Below, one piece after another: positions 23,455 to 35,269 of a stretch of 64,000 nucleotides of DNA. The notes under the pieces are model-generated. The model made no database searches and was not told the DNA's origin. It saw only the letters and a list, made by a program, of their open reading frames with translations. Position numbers and translations under genes: made by a program. Positions within the stretch are counted from its first letter, which is position 1. Every line of letters begins with the position of its first letter. The DNA comes from Omphiscola glabra (taxonomy: Eukaryota; Mollusca; Gastropoda; Lymnaeidae): positions 28,368,049 to 28,432,048 of the forward strand of contig OZ024801.1 in assembly GCA_964017045.1 (NCBI GenBank), written 5' to 3'.

Positions 23455-23919
23455 GCAGGTGACTAGGGGTTGTCATTTTTAAGGCAGAAAAACGTCACAT
23501 CGCATTACGCAATGTTACTATTTTTGACAATGTTCATTAAAAGAATTGCTACTAACCATGTATGTTTGCATATATATATGTAGAGCAGAAACAATTTTGT
23601 TTGCAATTCTTTTGTAAAATAAAGCTGCAAACACGTTTTCGTGAAGGCTCACATTGATGCAGAAGTACCGAACAGCTGTTGAGAGACTGGCCAAGCGGAA
23701 TACCAGGATGGTTTATTAATAGCGTAATGAGATTGGCCATGCGATTTGCCCGGATGTTCTATTAATAGATCAATAATTTTCACCTAACTCACTTTAGATG
23801 TAAATGTCATGGAGTTTATGATACTTATCTTCTTCTTCTTCATCTTCTATGTGTCACGATCCCACGATCAATGTATTTATCATTCAGGAATCGGTGAATG
23901 AAATCCAGTTTCGGTAAAT
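23455..23919. other. Intergenic, no gene seen
   Basis: AT-rich; nothing recognised apart from a short CTTCTTCTTCTTCATCTTC run near 23830. Confidence 0.35.
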
Positions 23920-23933
23920 TTAGTCAAGAGTAA

Positions 23934-24116
23934 TTTAGTCATCTGTTGACCGAATGTCCATCACTAGATCTCCCGGGGGAGGCCAGGGCGGTTGGGGAAC
24001 CTTACGTGATGAAAATGTTGTATGGCTCAGCTCAGCAGATGGAGCTGGTTGCCAATTTACTAGCCCGGGGTCTTAAGAGAGTAATCTTAGACCTTCGCCA
24101 GAATAATGTGTGTTAG
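23934..24116. mobile_element. SINE-like insertion with 14-bp target duplication
   Basis: A 183-bp GC-richer block lies between two identical copies of TTAGTCAAGAGTAA (23920-23933 and 24117-24130). A 14-base duplication fits LINE-driven retroposition. The body has TGGCTCAGCTCAGC, which loosely resembles a polymerase III A box, but I found no B box, so tRNA origin is uncertain. Confidence 0.65.
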
Positions 24117-24395
24117 TTAGTCAAGAGTAAGGAAAAAAATTAATAAAGGTTTATTGAATAGGTGAATATGGTTTTTTTTTTTGAAGTGGAATTTAATTAT
24201 ATTTACGGCAATAGAAACTTATGTTGCTTTGTACCACAAATGACTAGTGTGGCCCGGAGGCGAATGAACTAACCGATCAGGTCAAGGCTACGCGTTAAGG
24301 GGTTTAGAGCCCCCGAGGGAATGTTTGTGGCATACGTTTAAGTGCTGCTTGTGGTGTCATCTAGTGGGAGGTTTTATTTGTTGATTTGTTTTGAG

Positions 24396-24743
24396 CAGGG
24401 TTCTTTTCGAGTAACGCCCCGCTGTCCACATCCGGCCCGCCTGTCTGCAATACGGGTACCCGGGTAGCATTAATAAATATGGAACCGAAAAATAAACCAG
24501 TTCTTGTAACCAAAAGCCAGGTCGATACTTCCAATGAAATATTTTAACGTTGATTAAAACTTTTCATTTTAAATATATTGTTCTTGCGTTTCCTCTTGTT
24601 GTTTCCCAACACAAATAAGATATGTTCAGTGTGAACAGGAATTATTTACCCCCCCCCCCCACACTACAAATATTGGTCCTACACCCAACAATGTCTGAGG
24701 GACAGTAAACCGGTCCCTTGTTTAAAAACTTTGAAGACTCCTG
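24396..24743. mobile_element. hAT-like MITE, degenerate termini
   Basis: Flanked by GTTTTGAG (24388-24395) and GTGTTGAG (24744-24751), 7 of 8 identical. The right end reads AAACTTTGAAGACTCCTG, a common hAT terminus; the left end CAGGGTTCTTTTCGAG is a weaker complement. A CCGGCCCGCCTG motif lies inside. No coding capacity. Confidence 0.6.
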
Positions 24744-24830
24744 GTGTTGAGTAGTAAATTTTTTGTTGCTGTAATTAGCCTTTTATATATTTTTTAAACT
24801 TTATTTTCCTAACAGGCTTATTTAGTATTT

Positions 24831-25917
24831 CAGTTGGTTGGAGGATTTGAGAAACTAAGGGACTTCTGTTTTCAGTTGGTTGGAGGATTTGAGAAACTAA
24901 GGGACTTCTGTTTTCAGTTGGTTGGAGGATTTGAGAAACTAATGGACGTCTGTTTCCAGTTGGTTGGAGGATTTGAGAAACTAAGGGACTTCTGTTTTCA
25001 GTTGGTTGGAGGATTTGAGAAACTATGGGACGTCAGTTTTCAATTGGTTGGAGGATTTGAGAAACTAAGGGACGTCTGTTTCCAGTTGGTTGGAGGATTT
25101 GAGAAACTAAGGGACTTCTGTTTTCATTTCGTTGGAGGATTTGAGAAACTAAGGGACATCTGTTTTCAGTTGGTTGTAGGATTTGAGAAACTAAGGGACG
25201 TCTGTTTTCAGTTGGTTGGAGGATTTGAGAAACTAAGGACGTCTGTTTTCAATTGTTTGGAGGATTTGAGAAACTAAAGGACATCTGTTTTCAGTTGGTT
25301 TGGGGATTTGAGAAAATAAAGGACTTCTGTTTTCATTTGGTTGGAGGATTCGAGAAACTATGGGACGTCTGTTTCCAGTTGGTTGGAGGATTTGAGAAAC
25401 TAAGGGACTTCTGTTTTCAGTTGGTTGGAGGATTTGAGAAACTAAGGGACTTCTGTTTTCAATTGGTTGGAGTATTTGAGAAACTAAGGGACTTCTGTTT
25501 TCAGTTGGTTGGAGGATTTGAGAAACTAATGGAAGTCTGTTTGCAGTTGGTTGGAGGATTTGAGAAACTAAGGGACTTCTGTTTTCAATTGGTTGGAGGA
25601 TTTGAGAAACTAAGGAACGTCTGTTTTCAGTTGATTGAAGGATTTGAGAAACTAAGGGACGTCTGTTTTCAATTGGTTGGAGGATTTGAGAAACTAAGTG
25701 ACGTCTGTTTTCAGTTGGTTGGGGGATTTGAGAAACTAAGGGACGTCTGTTTTCATTTGGTTTAAGGATATCAGAAACTAAAGGACTTCTGTTTACAGTT
25801 GGTTGGAGGATTTGAGAAACTAAGGGACATCTGTTTTCAGTTGTTTGGGGGATTTGAGAAACTAAGAGACGTCTGTTTCCAGTTGGTTGGAGGATTTGAG
25901 AAACTAAGGGAAATCTG
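24831..25917. repeat. 42-bp minisatellite, about 26 units
   Basis: About 1.1 kb of units starting CAGTTGGTTGGAGGATTTGA, then GAAACTAAGGGACTTCTGTTTT in two parts. Because 42 is a multiple of 3, the plus strand stays open and would give 14-residue repeats (VGGFEKLRDFCFQL). A one-base loss near 25238 breaks the frame into two ORFs (24834-25277 and 25253-25765). No start context, signal peptide or flanking coding exon was seen, so I call it non-coding, while noting that most substitutions between units keep the frame. Confidence 0.93.
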
Positions 25918-25949
25918 TACTTTTAGATGCAGAAAGAGAATCGATAGAC

Positions 25950-26084
25950 TCGGCTAGTTAGACAGAAAACAGGCTAGCTAGGCAGAAAACGGACTTGTTA
26001 GACAATTAACAGGCTAGTTAGACAGAAAACCGGCTAGTTATGCAGAAAACAGGCTAGTTAGACAGAAAACCGGCTAGTTAGACG
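25950..26084. repeat. 20-bp minisatellite, about 7 units
   Basis: Units of GGCTAGTTAGACAGAAAACA, directly between the 42-bp array and the reverse-transcriptase fragment. Confidence 0.9.
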
Positions 26085-26100
26085 GTACAAGCTCGTCCTT

Positions 26101-26906
26101 TGTCAATGTTAAGTCAGGGTTCCCCAGGGCTCGGTGCTAGGTCCCTGTTTGTTCCTAGCATACATTAATAACCTACCCGAGAAACGGACATCCCACGCAA
26201 GACTGTTCGCAGATGACACAGCCTTGTATAGGACGATCACCAACAAATCTGACCAGGACCAGCTACAAGAGGATCTCAATCGATTAGCTGAGTGGGAGGC
26301 GAGCTGGGACATGTAATTTCATCCGGCCAAGTGCCAGACATTGTCAGTCTCTAGAAGTTGTACTCCTCTACGCTACCACTATTAATTGCATGGTCATTTA
26401 CTTGAGTCAGTTTCCTCCGTAAGGTACCTGGGTGTTACCATTCAGAGAGAGGTCCGCTGGGACGAGCATATGATCAATGTGTGCAACCAGGCAAACAAGA
26501 CCCTGGGGTTCTTAAGGGGTAAGCTAAAGATCAGCAACTCCGGTGTGAAAGAAAGAGCCTATAAAGCCTTTGTCCGGCCGCTTTTAGATTATGCATCTTC
26601 GGTCTGGGACCCATTCACTCAGAAGAGCATCGACAGGTTGGAGGCAGTACAGCGACGGGCAGCACGCTTTGTCCTGAATCGCTACAGGAATACCTCTAGT
26701 GTTGGCATGCTGGAAACACTGGGCTGGTCACTATTGGAGGAACGACGACGACTATCCAGGCTCTCCATGATTTACAAGATAAATAATGGGCTAGTCCACT
26801 GCTCTGGCATTAAACAGAAACTCGTCACTCTCTCCCATAGACAGCGACGAGGTCATGACAGGCAGTTCCGGCTCATACCAGCGAGAAGCCAGTATAGGTA
26901 CTGCTA
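26101..26906 (+). mobile_element. LINE reverse-transcriptase fragment (CR1/Jockey-like), inactive
   Basis: In one frame it reads VPQGSVLGP, then LFLAYINNLPE and the catalytic box RLFADDTALYR (YADD-type motif as FADD), followed by FHPAKCQTLSVS, YLGVTI, the thumb region AYKAFVRPLLDYASSVWDP, RLEAVQRRAARFV and GWSLLEERRRLSRLSMIYKI. This is the palm and thumb of a non-LTR retrotransposon polymerase. The 5' half, including the endonuclease, is missing. Two in-frame TAA stops (26314-26316 and 26383-26385) inactivate it. It stops at ARSQYRYC, where an inverted piece of the same element begins on the other strand nearby. The clade was assigned from motif style only. Confidence 0.85.
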
Positions 26907-26972
26907 ATTGGGATTTGCAATGTCTCTGTGCCTTGTGTTGATGAGGATATTTCACTGGTTACAAGAGTAACT

Positions 26973-27153
26973 GTGTGAGGGTATCATACACTAGGGGTTG
27001 GAAGGCCTGAGGCAATAGGCGCAAATGAGTCAAGTGTTGTCGCCTCAACTGTTCCTTTTGGAAGCCTGTTCCAGTCCCTGATTGTCTTTGGTAGGAATGA
27101 GCAGTTCCTGTACTGGCTTCTCGCTGGGATGAGCCGGAACTGCCTGTCTAACC
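26973..27153 (-). mobile_element. Inverted 3' piece of the same LINE
   Basis: On the minus strand it reads DRQFRLIPARSQYRNCSFLP then KTIRDWNRLPKG, the C-terminus that follows the fragment at 26101-26906. The first 14 residues overlap the end of the plus-strand piece. The two face each other tail to tail with about 65 bases between them. Confidence 0.75.
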
Positions 27154-27471
27154 CATTTCGTGATGCGACAACACGTTCACTTGATGATTGAGCCGTTTAA
27201 GTCACTATTTCGTTTCTGCTTCATAACATACAATAAGATCGTTTTAAACTTTCATAGATAAACTTATTTATATAAGAACAAGACCTGTTTACCCTCAAAT
27301 TCTTAAAAATCGTACAATATCATCCACAAAATCGTTCCATACATTATATTAATAGTAAAATATAACCATACAGTATATATAATGTACACATTTCAAAATC
27401 GTACATTGTACTCCAAAAAATCGTAAGAGTAAACATCTATGAAGAACATTAACATTTTCATTGAAGAATTC
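27154..27471. other. AT-rich spacer
   Basis: Very AT-rich; nothing recognised. It lies beyond the poly(A) signal of receptor 3. Confidence 0.4.
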
Positions 27472-27482
27472 TTTATTTTATT
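27472..27482 (-). promoter_or_regulatory. Candidate poly(A) signals of receptor 3
   Basis: Two overlapping AATAAA hexamers on the receptor strand (AATAAAATAAAG) about 45-50 bases after the stop codon. Confidence 0.6.
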
Positions 27483-27526
27483 GCTACACGTTAAAAAAAA
27501 AACCGACGAGAACACAGATGTTTAAA

Positions 27527-28720
27527 TCAACAAAAACACGTTGAACATTTCGAAAAGGCGTGACGCAGGGCGGAGAAGAGCGCCGACCTGTATCGCGTGT
27601 TGAATTTCAGATAGACCAGAATGTTAAACGCCATGTGCATAGCTTCGATCGTCAACCGATAATCATTGGCCAACAGGTAGGTGTCCGCATAGCGTCCGAA
27701 CGGGCTGTACTCTGGAAAGCACAAGATGGCGTAGTAGTTCAACAGCTTGAACGTGTTGCACGTCACGAACAGGACGGACACAAACGCGGCAGCTTTTAAT
27801 GCCTGCAGCTCTTTTCTTGAAGTGTGGGTGACAGGACCAGGAGCAGGCGAGATTTCGGGTGAATTCTTCGCGTCAAGTTGAAGATTTTCCGTTCGCGTAT
27901 TAGAACTCGTCTTGTCGGATTTAATATAATCTTTTGAAGGCTTTCCGTTTGGTTCAATTTTGAGGCGTTTAGGCTCCGAAGTCGTCTGCTCGGGATTAGC
28001 GCCTGTTGATGACTTCCTGAATTTTGATGACGCTCGTAAGCCGGAAGCAAGTACGACCAGGCAGAACACGACGATAATCTGACACGTTGTGGTGAACACT
28101 AAAGATATGAGACCAACAGCGGAGTAGGCCTGGGCCCGGATGCCCGATGTCCATAATTTCAATAGGGTTCTGTTTGCAACCGGGTCGACCATTTCCACCA
28201 TGTCTTGCGATGCGAAAATCGGCAGGTGGATAGAAAAGATAGATAAGCAAATTCCAGTTAAGATGACGGACGTTCGCGTCGTTGTGAACGTGTTTTTAAA
28301 GCGAAAAGGCAGCGCGACGCACCAGCATTTCTGTACGGCGATGAATGTCGTGATCCCTTGGGAGATGTCATAAACCGCACCGTAATAATATATTATGTAC
28401 CAACACAAATCTGCACCGTCCACTGCCCATCTCTCTCGAAACATTTCCGCGAGCATGAGGGCTGCGTCCGACACTAATATAATCATAACACAGACCAGGT
28501 CCGTGCACGACAGAACAAAGAAGCAGACGCTGATGCTGTCTTTCAGACCAAGCCTTAAGTAAATGACGATGTTGGTCAAATTGGCGATGAAGCCGAACAG
28601 GAATATCAGCGGTTGAACCACGGCGCCTAAAACAAAGACGGTAATGATCTTCGTCTCGTACGACGTGAAGTCGAGAAGCTGTGGTGCTACAACCTCCGTG
28701 GCGTTCATTGCGTTGTGCAT
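27527..28720 (-). CDS. Receptor 3: chemosensory-type seven-TM GPCR
   Basis: Single-exon receptor of 397 residues. TM1 about 35-56 with GFIANLTNI, TM2 64-88 (SCTDL), ECL1 with RERWAVDG, TM3 107-133 with QKC at 130-132 and CWCVALPFRFKNTFT, TM4 150-170, ECL2 sequon NRT at 183, TM5 199-226, third loop of about 80 residues, TM6 with CNTFKLLNYY (proline of the usual CWxP replaced by Phe), TM7 ending NILVYLKFN, and a longer tail with several Cys that could be palmitoylated. It belongs with receptors 4-6 but keeps the CNT of receptors 1-2, so it may be the most basal of the CWC group (inference). The first Met is at 28720; the Met four codons later (MNATEV) matches the usual family start. Confidence 0.92.
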   Translation of the reverse strand: MHNAMNATEVVAPQLLDFTSYETKIITVFVLGAVVQPLIFLFGFIANLTNIVIYLRLGLKDSISVCFFVLSCTDLVCVMIILVSDAALMLAEMFRERWAVDGADLCWYIIYYYGAVYDISQGITTFIAVQKCWCVALPFRFKNTFTTTRTSVILTGICLSIFSIHLPIFASQDMVEMVDPVANRTLLKLWTSGIRAQAYSAVGLISLVFTTTCQIIVVFCLVVLASGLRASSKFRKSSTGANPEQTTSEPKRLKIEPNGKPSKDYIKSDKTSSNTRTENLQLDAKNSPEISPAPGPVTHTSRKELQALKAAAFVSVLFVTCNTFKLLNYYAILCFPEYSPFGRYADTYLLANDYRLTIEAMHMAFNILVYLKFNTRYRSALFSALRHAFSKCSTCFC

Positions 28721-29499
28721 TGCCGGTGCAAGAACTTCGAAACTCTGCTTTCAGGTCACAGTTTTTGAGCAACATGAAGTCTTAGTGTTTGTGTGTGTGT
28801 GTGTAAAGTCGACAAGACTGAAGACATTTCCTTATGTCCTTTCTTTGTTTGCTTATACCCGAAGGTGAAATTCAAAGCTGGCGTAATTTATCCCGCAACA
28901 AAATGAATGTAGACAACCACGTTCAAATCCTAAAAGAACATAATAAATTCGTTTTTCTGCATGTTAAAAATTGAAAAGGAAATCTTTTGGCGCTAACCCT
29001 TAAGAAAATTGAATAAATCCTCTTGAAGTTGAAATTGGGTATATAGAAGAGACTTATGTTGACACTACTAATCTCCTACTAATATCCTTGCTGTCATTAA
29101 AAAATGTCTTACATTAAAATTATGTGGGTTTTAAAATGTTTTATAAATTTTAAATGCGATGTTGAGGACAGCGTTTGTGAAGGAGGGAGCCTCCAAATAT
29201 AATGTGAGGATTAATTATCCACAGTGATAAGACAGCAATTACAAAAGTGCAATGTGTGCGCCGAGAAAACCCACATCTATTATAATGGAGTCGGAACAAA
29301 ACAAATCTGCATCTTTTAATCGAAACAAGTAATGCTCTTTTTAAGTGCTTGAGATTTAAAAAGAGATTTGATCTCTGAAATTATTTGCTGGCAATTAATT
29401 GGATGAATTTCCATGACACTAGCGTTGATTCTGGCCTTCGTTCCTGCACTCAACGTTTTGTGCTAGCGCCACCGTCCCAAACCCTCCTACCAGCCGCAG
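28721..29499. other. 5' flank of receptor 3 and spacer
   Basis: Contains a short (GT)n run near 28790-28803. Likely promoter side of receptor 3; no defined element seen. Confidence 0.35.
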
Positions 29500-29662
29500 G
29501 TTTCCGTGAAAACTTGCCACATCCCTGCCGCTTGTTAACTTTCTGCCACTTATCACCTTTTTGCTACTTTGTCACATTTCTACCCTTATCCCCTTCCCGC
29601 AACTTATCACCTTTCAGCCCCTTCTCACCCATTTGCCGCTTGTCCCCTTTCTCCTGTTTTTG
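29500..29662. repeat. Degenerate pyrimidine-rich tandem repeat, units near 18 bp
   Basis: Seven or so loose copies related to CCGCTTGTCCCCTTTCT and CCACTTATCACCTTTTT. An old, diverged minisatellite. It produces a spurious open frame at 29385-29741. Confidence 0.6.
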
Positions 29663-32600
29663 GGTGCTCTCCGATGTTGTGGCGTTCAAGCAGACTTTGA
29701 TGAACGCACACTTGTGTGATCACGTGAATTTCATGGAATGACACACCATCTTCTATAAGAGTCGGAAGAATCTGCTCCGGGTCACCATTTCTGAAGGCGA
29801 CGCGGTGACAAATCTGATAACCACGAATCAAAAAAACATTTTTAGGGTGCCCCCTAAGGGTGCCACACCCCCCACTATTTGAAATAAGTTTAAACTTTTT
29901 ATCTAGTAGAAGTTATTAGATCCATTAAAATTAACTCATATTTTAAATATATTTAAAGAAAAGAAATGTTACGTAGCCTGGTGTAATATTTAAAACTCTC
30001 AAACCGCATCCGAAACGATGGTGTATCATTAAAGACTACACACAGGGGTGAGATGTCCACCTAATTAACACATCCGGGGTTAAACTAGGCCATCTCCCAT
30101 AACTTTGGAAAAATGTATTTTCATTTACGACCGACAAATCCTAGTGATTAAAAAAGTCATCGCACCAGTGTCAAGGGGAGATGAACTAATTAATTAGTTC
30201 AATGGACTAATACTTCAATTCCACAGCGGAATTAATGTTCAGTTAACTCGCGTTTGATAAATATTAAGCAAAGTTATTTCAACTTTTAAAAAAAAAAAAT
30301 AAATAAATTTGATTATCAGAACTTACCACGCCAAAAAAAAATAAAATATAATAAATTATTTCAAGGTTTTTATAACCAGAATAGAGCACTACCACAAAAG
30401 CGAACAGGTTTACCAGCAAACCGCATCTGATTGGCTCGCATGAGCTACCTTTATGTGTTCTTTTTTACGCTTTGACTCATGTTAATTGCCACACACATCA
30501 ACACATTTCTCGAGCGCTTGTCAGGAACGTCTCAAGCTGTTCAAGCACTTTAAAAATGCACAAGGACGTTCCATATGATTTTATGTTGTTGTTATTTTTT
30601 TCGGTCTCAAATACTTCCAATGTTAAATGCCAACACTCTTCGACACAGTCCTTGAGCTCCAGTCATGGTTTTTCGGCATGTTTTTACAAAAAAAAACGAA
30701 AAAAAAAAACGACCACGGCTCATGACATCATATACTTCAAATCTTATCGTATGTATGTCAGGTTTTTGGAAATATTCAGATTAATCATTTCATTTATCTA
30801 AATCTATGTCAATTTTAAGAGCTTTCTAGTACTGTACAAAAAACTCAATTTCTTAGTGCTGAAAATGTTTTTTTTTAAAAATCAATACTGTAGCCTCTTG
30901 TGAAGCATGGGTAGCTCTCAATAGTTCGGAAAGCTCTCTTGAAAATATGTTGAAGCCGAATTTCAAAATGTTAAGTCTTGTAAAATCACGCTGGTAAATA
31001 TTAGGACCACTTTGCCGTTGTCGGTATTGTCAGGTGGGCCATTGACGCAACAAGGATGTGAAAGATCAAGCCTAACTTTGTGGGGTATGTTTTATAAATT
31101 GGAATTTAAGATTTACAAGATTCCACACGAGATGAATAAAGATGTCATCAGCGCGCAGCTAACTCGATCTAGCTTGCATTGGATAGCGGAGACTTTGCCT
31201 CGTCATTTGAGGAACTTTCTTAAAATTGCAATGCAGTTTTGTAGAGAAAAAAAGCAATACTTTTTTAGGTTTAATTTACATTTTTTAAATCTGAGACTGC
31301 AACAATGCGCTGCTGGTGTCACAAACGAGTAGGATTATACGGGAGGATGGAAGGTACCTTTCCTGTTACCAGTTGAGGTGTTGAGAATCCGTGGAGAATT
31401 TAACTGTATTTTTGTTGTTTTTTTTTAGTTACTTTCAATATTTCGAGTTAACCTTCAAGTCATCTAATGCCTAGTCCAGTGCATTTTTAAACAGTTGTTA
31501 TTTTTAAATAGATAAGTTTTTGGTGAGAATAGTTACTGGGTCCTTGTACGAGAGTGGTAGTTTTGTTTTGCCATATAGGTTGGTTGGTACAGAAATGTCT
31601 TCGTCTGGAGGCTTAGAGAAACCAAGGGGCTATCAGTACTGCGACCAATAACTAGAAGAACTAATTAGAGTGAGAGATAAAATAAATACTAATGGTTCAG
31701 TGCGGTGGTTAGTTAGAAAACCAACAGTTATTTGTCATCAGAGATGGACTTTACGTCACAGAGAAGCGTGGCTTCCTGCACAAGTGACTAGTGTTAATTC
31801 AATATGCATTATCTCCAGTGTGTCGAAGAGTTGCCTGGGCTAAAATCGTGGATTCACAGATCAACCCAGAGAAAGGAGCGATGCGAAACTAGTCACCCAA
31901 GATCCCCAATTAAGTAGTTGCATTGTTATACAAAGCGGGACAAGATTGGTTTGAGGGGGGTTGCGGCAAGCACCAACCCTTACTCCATTCTGATAGAACT
32001 CGTGTTCCTTACAGTCTTGATTCTAGATTAGTATCCCCACGTAAGATGCCCCCCCCCCCCCTCCCAACCCGAAGCGCCGAGCATTGAGTACAATTATTTA
32101 ACAAGATGATGATGTGTAACCTTCGAGAGGTGTTTGAGAATCGCTGCAATAAACCCTGGAGGTTGTTTGAAAAAGGGGTGGGGGGGGGTGGGGGGACCTA
32201 TCACATTTTAATGACATGTTTGATGTCGATCGCAAGGCAGGAGGCAGAGATAGTATAAGAAATCATACGAATGAGTCGTCCGCTTGTTTTATCAAGCATT
32301 CGCTACAATGCATGCGAATAACGAATATTGACCGGCTCCCATCCACACTAACTTGCAATGTTTGTATTTAGAGAGTATTATGAAATTCGATTCGAAAAAA
32401 TCCGCCTGAATAAATAAAGGTATAGTTTATACAAAATATTCAATTATCGCTTTGAAAAAAAAATTTTTTTTAATATAAATATATAATAATTTGTTGCAAT
32501 AAGTCATGGCCTTACATGAATTGAGGGCGAAAATTATTAACAATTTTTGTCCTGGTGGATTCACTATAATTCCTACAATTGAAAATAAAGCAAGAATTTT

Positions 32601-32699
32601 ATCACATGTTGTGTTTAATATTTTGAAACTGTACTTAGTGATCTATAATAATTTATGCTAACAGGTCTATAGTGTTTTTTTAATGTCAATGAGATTTTT
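29663..32699. other. Gene-free spacer
   Basis: AT-rich with no convincing gene. Runs of C (32048) and G (32178) occur. A GC-richer patch at 31740-31900 could be repeat debris but I found no partner in the window. Confidence 0.4.
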
Positions 32700-32995
32700 T
32701 CCCCCTTCCGTTTACGAAGTACTCTACAGAACAAGTTGACGTTTTTATTTTGGGGGGGGGGGGTGCCTGGCCTAGTCTGTGTTTTTGTAGCGGGAAGAGA
32801 TGGCGTTGCGGCTCATAGTGACCCTAATGCTGCCACGTCAAGACAAGACTTGTTTCCCTTCCATTTTTCAAAGTCTTTTACAGAGGAAGTTGACGCTTGG
32901 GGGTGCCTGGCCTAGTCTATGTTTTCGTTGCGGGATAAGATGGCGTTGCGTCCCAAAGAGACCCCAATGCTGCAAAGTCAAGACACGATAAGGTG
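32700..32995. repeat. Tandem duplication of a unit of about 145 bp
   Basis: Two adjacent copies share GTGCCTGGCCTAGTCT, GATGGCGTTGCG, CCCTTCC and AAGTCAAGACA in the same order. The copies differ by the G run in the first. Confidence 0.8.
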
Positions 32996-33173
32996 TTATA
33001 AACATTGTGGGCTTAATGGATGGCATATAATAATTATATAAGTGTTGGACCCTGTGTCAATATAACAATATATGTTAAGCTTTAATAATAATTATATTAT
33101 ACATAAGCAGACGTTTCGGCACATGCCTTTATCAATAGAACAACAAGACATATAAATAAGAATAAATCAAATT

Positions 33174-33175
<2 letters not shown>

Positions 33176-33214
<39 letters not shown>
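33176..33214. repeat. (AT)n microsatellite
   Basis: Uninterrupted TA dinucleotides, next to the Penelope-like fragment. Confidence 0.95.
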
Positions 33215-33216
<2 letters not shown>

Positions 33217-33289
33217 TACCTAAAAAAAGAGAGAGATAAAAACCCGACAGAAATAAAGTAAAGAAGAACGCAAAGGGACTGACTTGAAG

Positions 33290-33590
33290 TAAAATGTAAA
33301 AGACCAATCAGGAGAAACCCATGGCAGTTACGTAAAATTGTGTATTTGGTTTATACCGTATGGAATCAACGTACCAAATCTTGATATTAATTTATTCTCC
33401 ATATAGATCCTATCCGGTGTGTTACTAGTAAACAGTATACCCTAAACTGCGATGTCTAAAATGCCATCATGGTTAGTGCTAATGAAGTGTTTGGAGACCG
33501 GACAGAGAGAATGTTTATTTATGTTATATAGGTGTTCTCTAATGGATGGAGCTTTCCTGAATATGGCATGATCGTAAGATCCCCTCCCTT
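33290..33590 (-). mobile_element. Penelope-like element fragment (C-terminal endonuclease region)
   Basis: One minus-strand frame reads PSIREHLYNINKH, CPVSKHFISTNHDGILDIAV, a stop, GILFTSNTPDR, then ENKLISRFGTLIPYGIN. The pattern of R-E-H, P-V-S-x-H-F, N-H, a Glu about 60 residues on, and L-x-T-L-x-P-x-G-x-N is that of the GIY-YIG endonuclease tail of Penelope-like retroelements. One in-frame stop and no upstream reverse transcriptase, so it is dead. The preceding TTTCGGCACATGCC-type sequence at 33110 may be part of the terminal repeat. Confidence 0.6.
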
Positions 33591-34026
33591 GCTACCACAC
33601 CCCGCATGAAATTTCCTTCCTTTTGGAAATTTCGAATATTTTCAAGTACGATTTATTTCCTGGCTAGTGACACTAATTTAATAATGTTTTCACTCACTTT
33701 TGGGTGAACCAATTATTGTTTTTAATATTAAAACTTAATAAAAATGTTTAGCACTGGAATGTAATGGATAAAAGACAAAGCTTTTTAGACCCTTTGGAAA
33801 TTTTTAGAAACTTATTTTAAAATTATGAAAATCTCTATTTTTAGTATCGCTCTTGCCGCCAAAAATGTAACCTCCATTGAAAGAAACGTACGATCTTGAA
33901 TTTGTTAGTGTGTGTTGAGGATTGTATCATTGTAGTAGGAGTAAAACATATATATGCATTGCAGAAGAACTAGAAAGAGAAAAGAATATTTAAAAGGATT
34001 TAGATAAAAAAATTTTTTATATGAAG

Positions 34027-34224
34027 CAGAGGCGTAGCTAGGGTGTTTGGCGCCCTGGGGACAAGAATCATTTTAAAGAGCCTCCCTTTCTTTTTTTCAA
34101 CTCTTAGAGTTATCATTTTCATCAATAAAATAACATCAGAGCACATTTGGAGCCCCTAACTAGCCTGGCGGCCAAGGACATCTGTCCCCCCTCTCTCTGT
34201 CCCCCCCCATTAATTTCGCCTCTG
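34027..34224. mobile_element. hAT-like MITE
   Basis: Starts CAGAGGCGTAGCTAGGG and ends TTTCGCCTCTG. Flanks ATATGAAG and ATATAAAA match at 6 of 8. The matching part of copy B near 49400 lacks it, so it arrived in copy A after the duplication or was lost from B. Confidence 0.65.
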
Positions 34225-35269
34225 ATATAAAACAAAAAATAAAAAATAATTTTTGAATGAAAACAAATATTAAAAAACCAGATGCAATGTCCGTTTCTCG
34301 GATTCAGGGTTGGGTTTTGTGATTATGCCATGGAAGATGTAAGACATTTTTTGTTCCGTTAATTATCTAATTTAATTTTTTTGTGTTGTTGTTATCATCT
34401 GTTGTAAGCCTTCTCATAGACGGTCTGTGTGAGTTCAGCATCACATTTTTAGCAAAACTGATTTTACTATGTGGCAATCGTCGTGGCACCTACCTGGCAG
34501 TCATCAAGCAAGCAGCAAGCCATCTTATCATCTCAGTCAAACGCAGGGTAGAACGTGACATGTGTCCTTATAGTTCAGCTCAGCTAGTACTAAATCAGTG
34601 AACTAGGACAAGGGTATTTTGGCTACAGTGTTGAGACCTAATTGACAGAACGATGCTGTAATAATAGACATAACCACCTGTTTTTTGTATATTTAAATAG
34701 AACGATTGTAGTAATTTTCAATTTGCTAAGCCTAGCTGTTAAAATTTCTCTGATTCATTATATGCACTTTTCCAACAGCAAAAATATGTATATTGTGAGC
34801 GATTTTCATATCTCAATGTGACCTAGATATTTTCCTATCTTAGTTTGAACTATACATTTTCCTATCTAGTTTGAAATAGATATTTTCCGTCACTTTATGT
34901 TTAGCTTTTGTTTGTGAGTCAATGTTCCGAGTTCTAAATGTTACTTCCTAGTGAGTGTGTACTTTGAAATTTAAGTAGACTATTTCAGTCTTGATTACAG
35001 TTTTCATTAGTTTTGAATAAATTTGCTCCTTTAAACTTAACGATCACATGATTTATTTCTTTTATCAGTAACCTACCTGATTAGTTTTCTATTTATAAAC
35101 ATACTGAAGTTGTTTTGTTTTTTAAATTTTATATTCTTTTCATTGTTATCTCGCTGCATATGGCTTCTTGCCGATACGTTTGTTGTTTTGTTTGCGTCCT
35201 TTTTTCAGGTTTACCATACTGTAGCTATTTAATTTTCTTTTACCTAAACTGATTGCAATCTCTCCGCCT

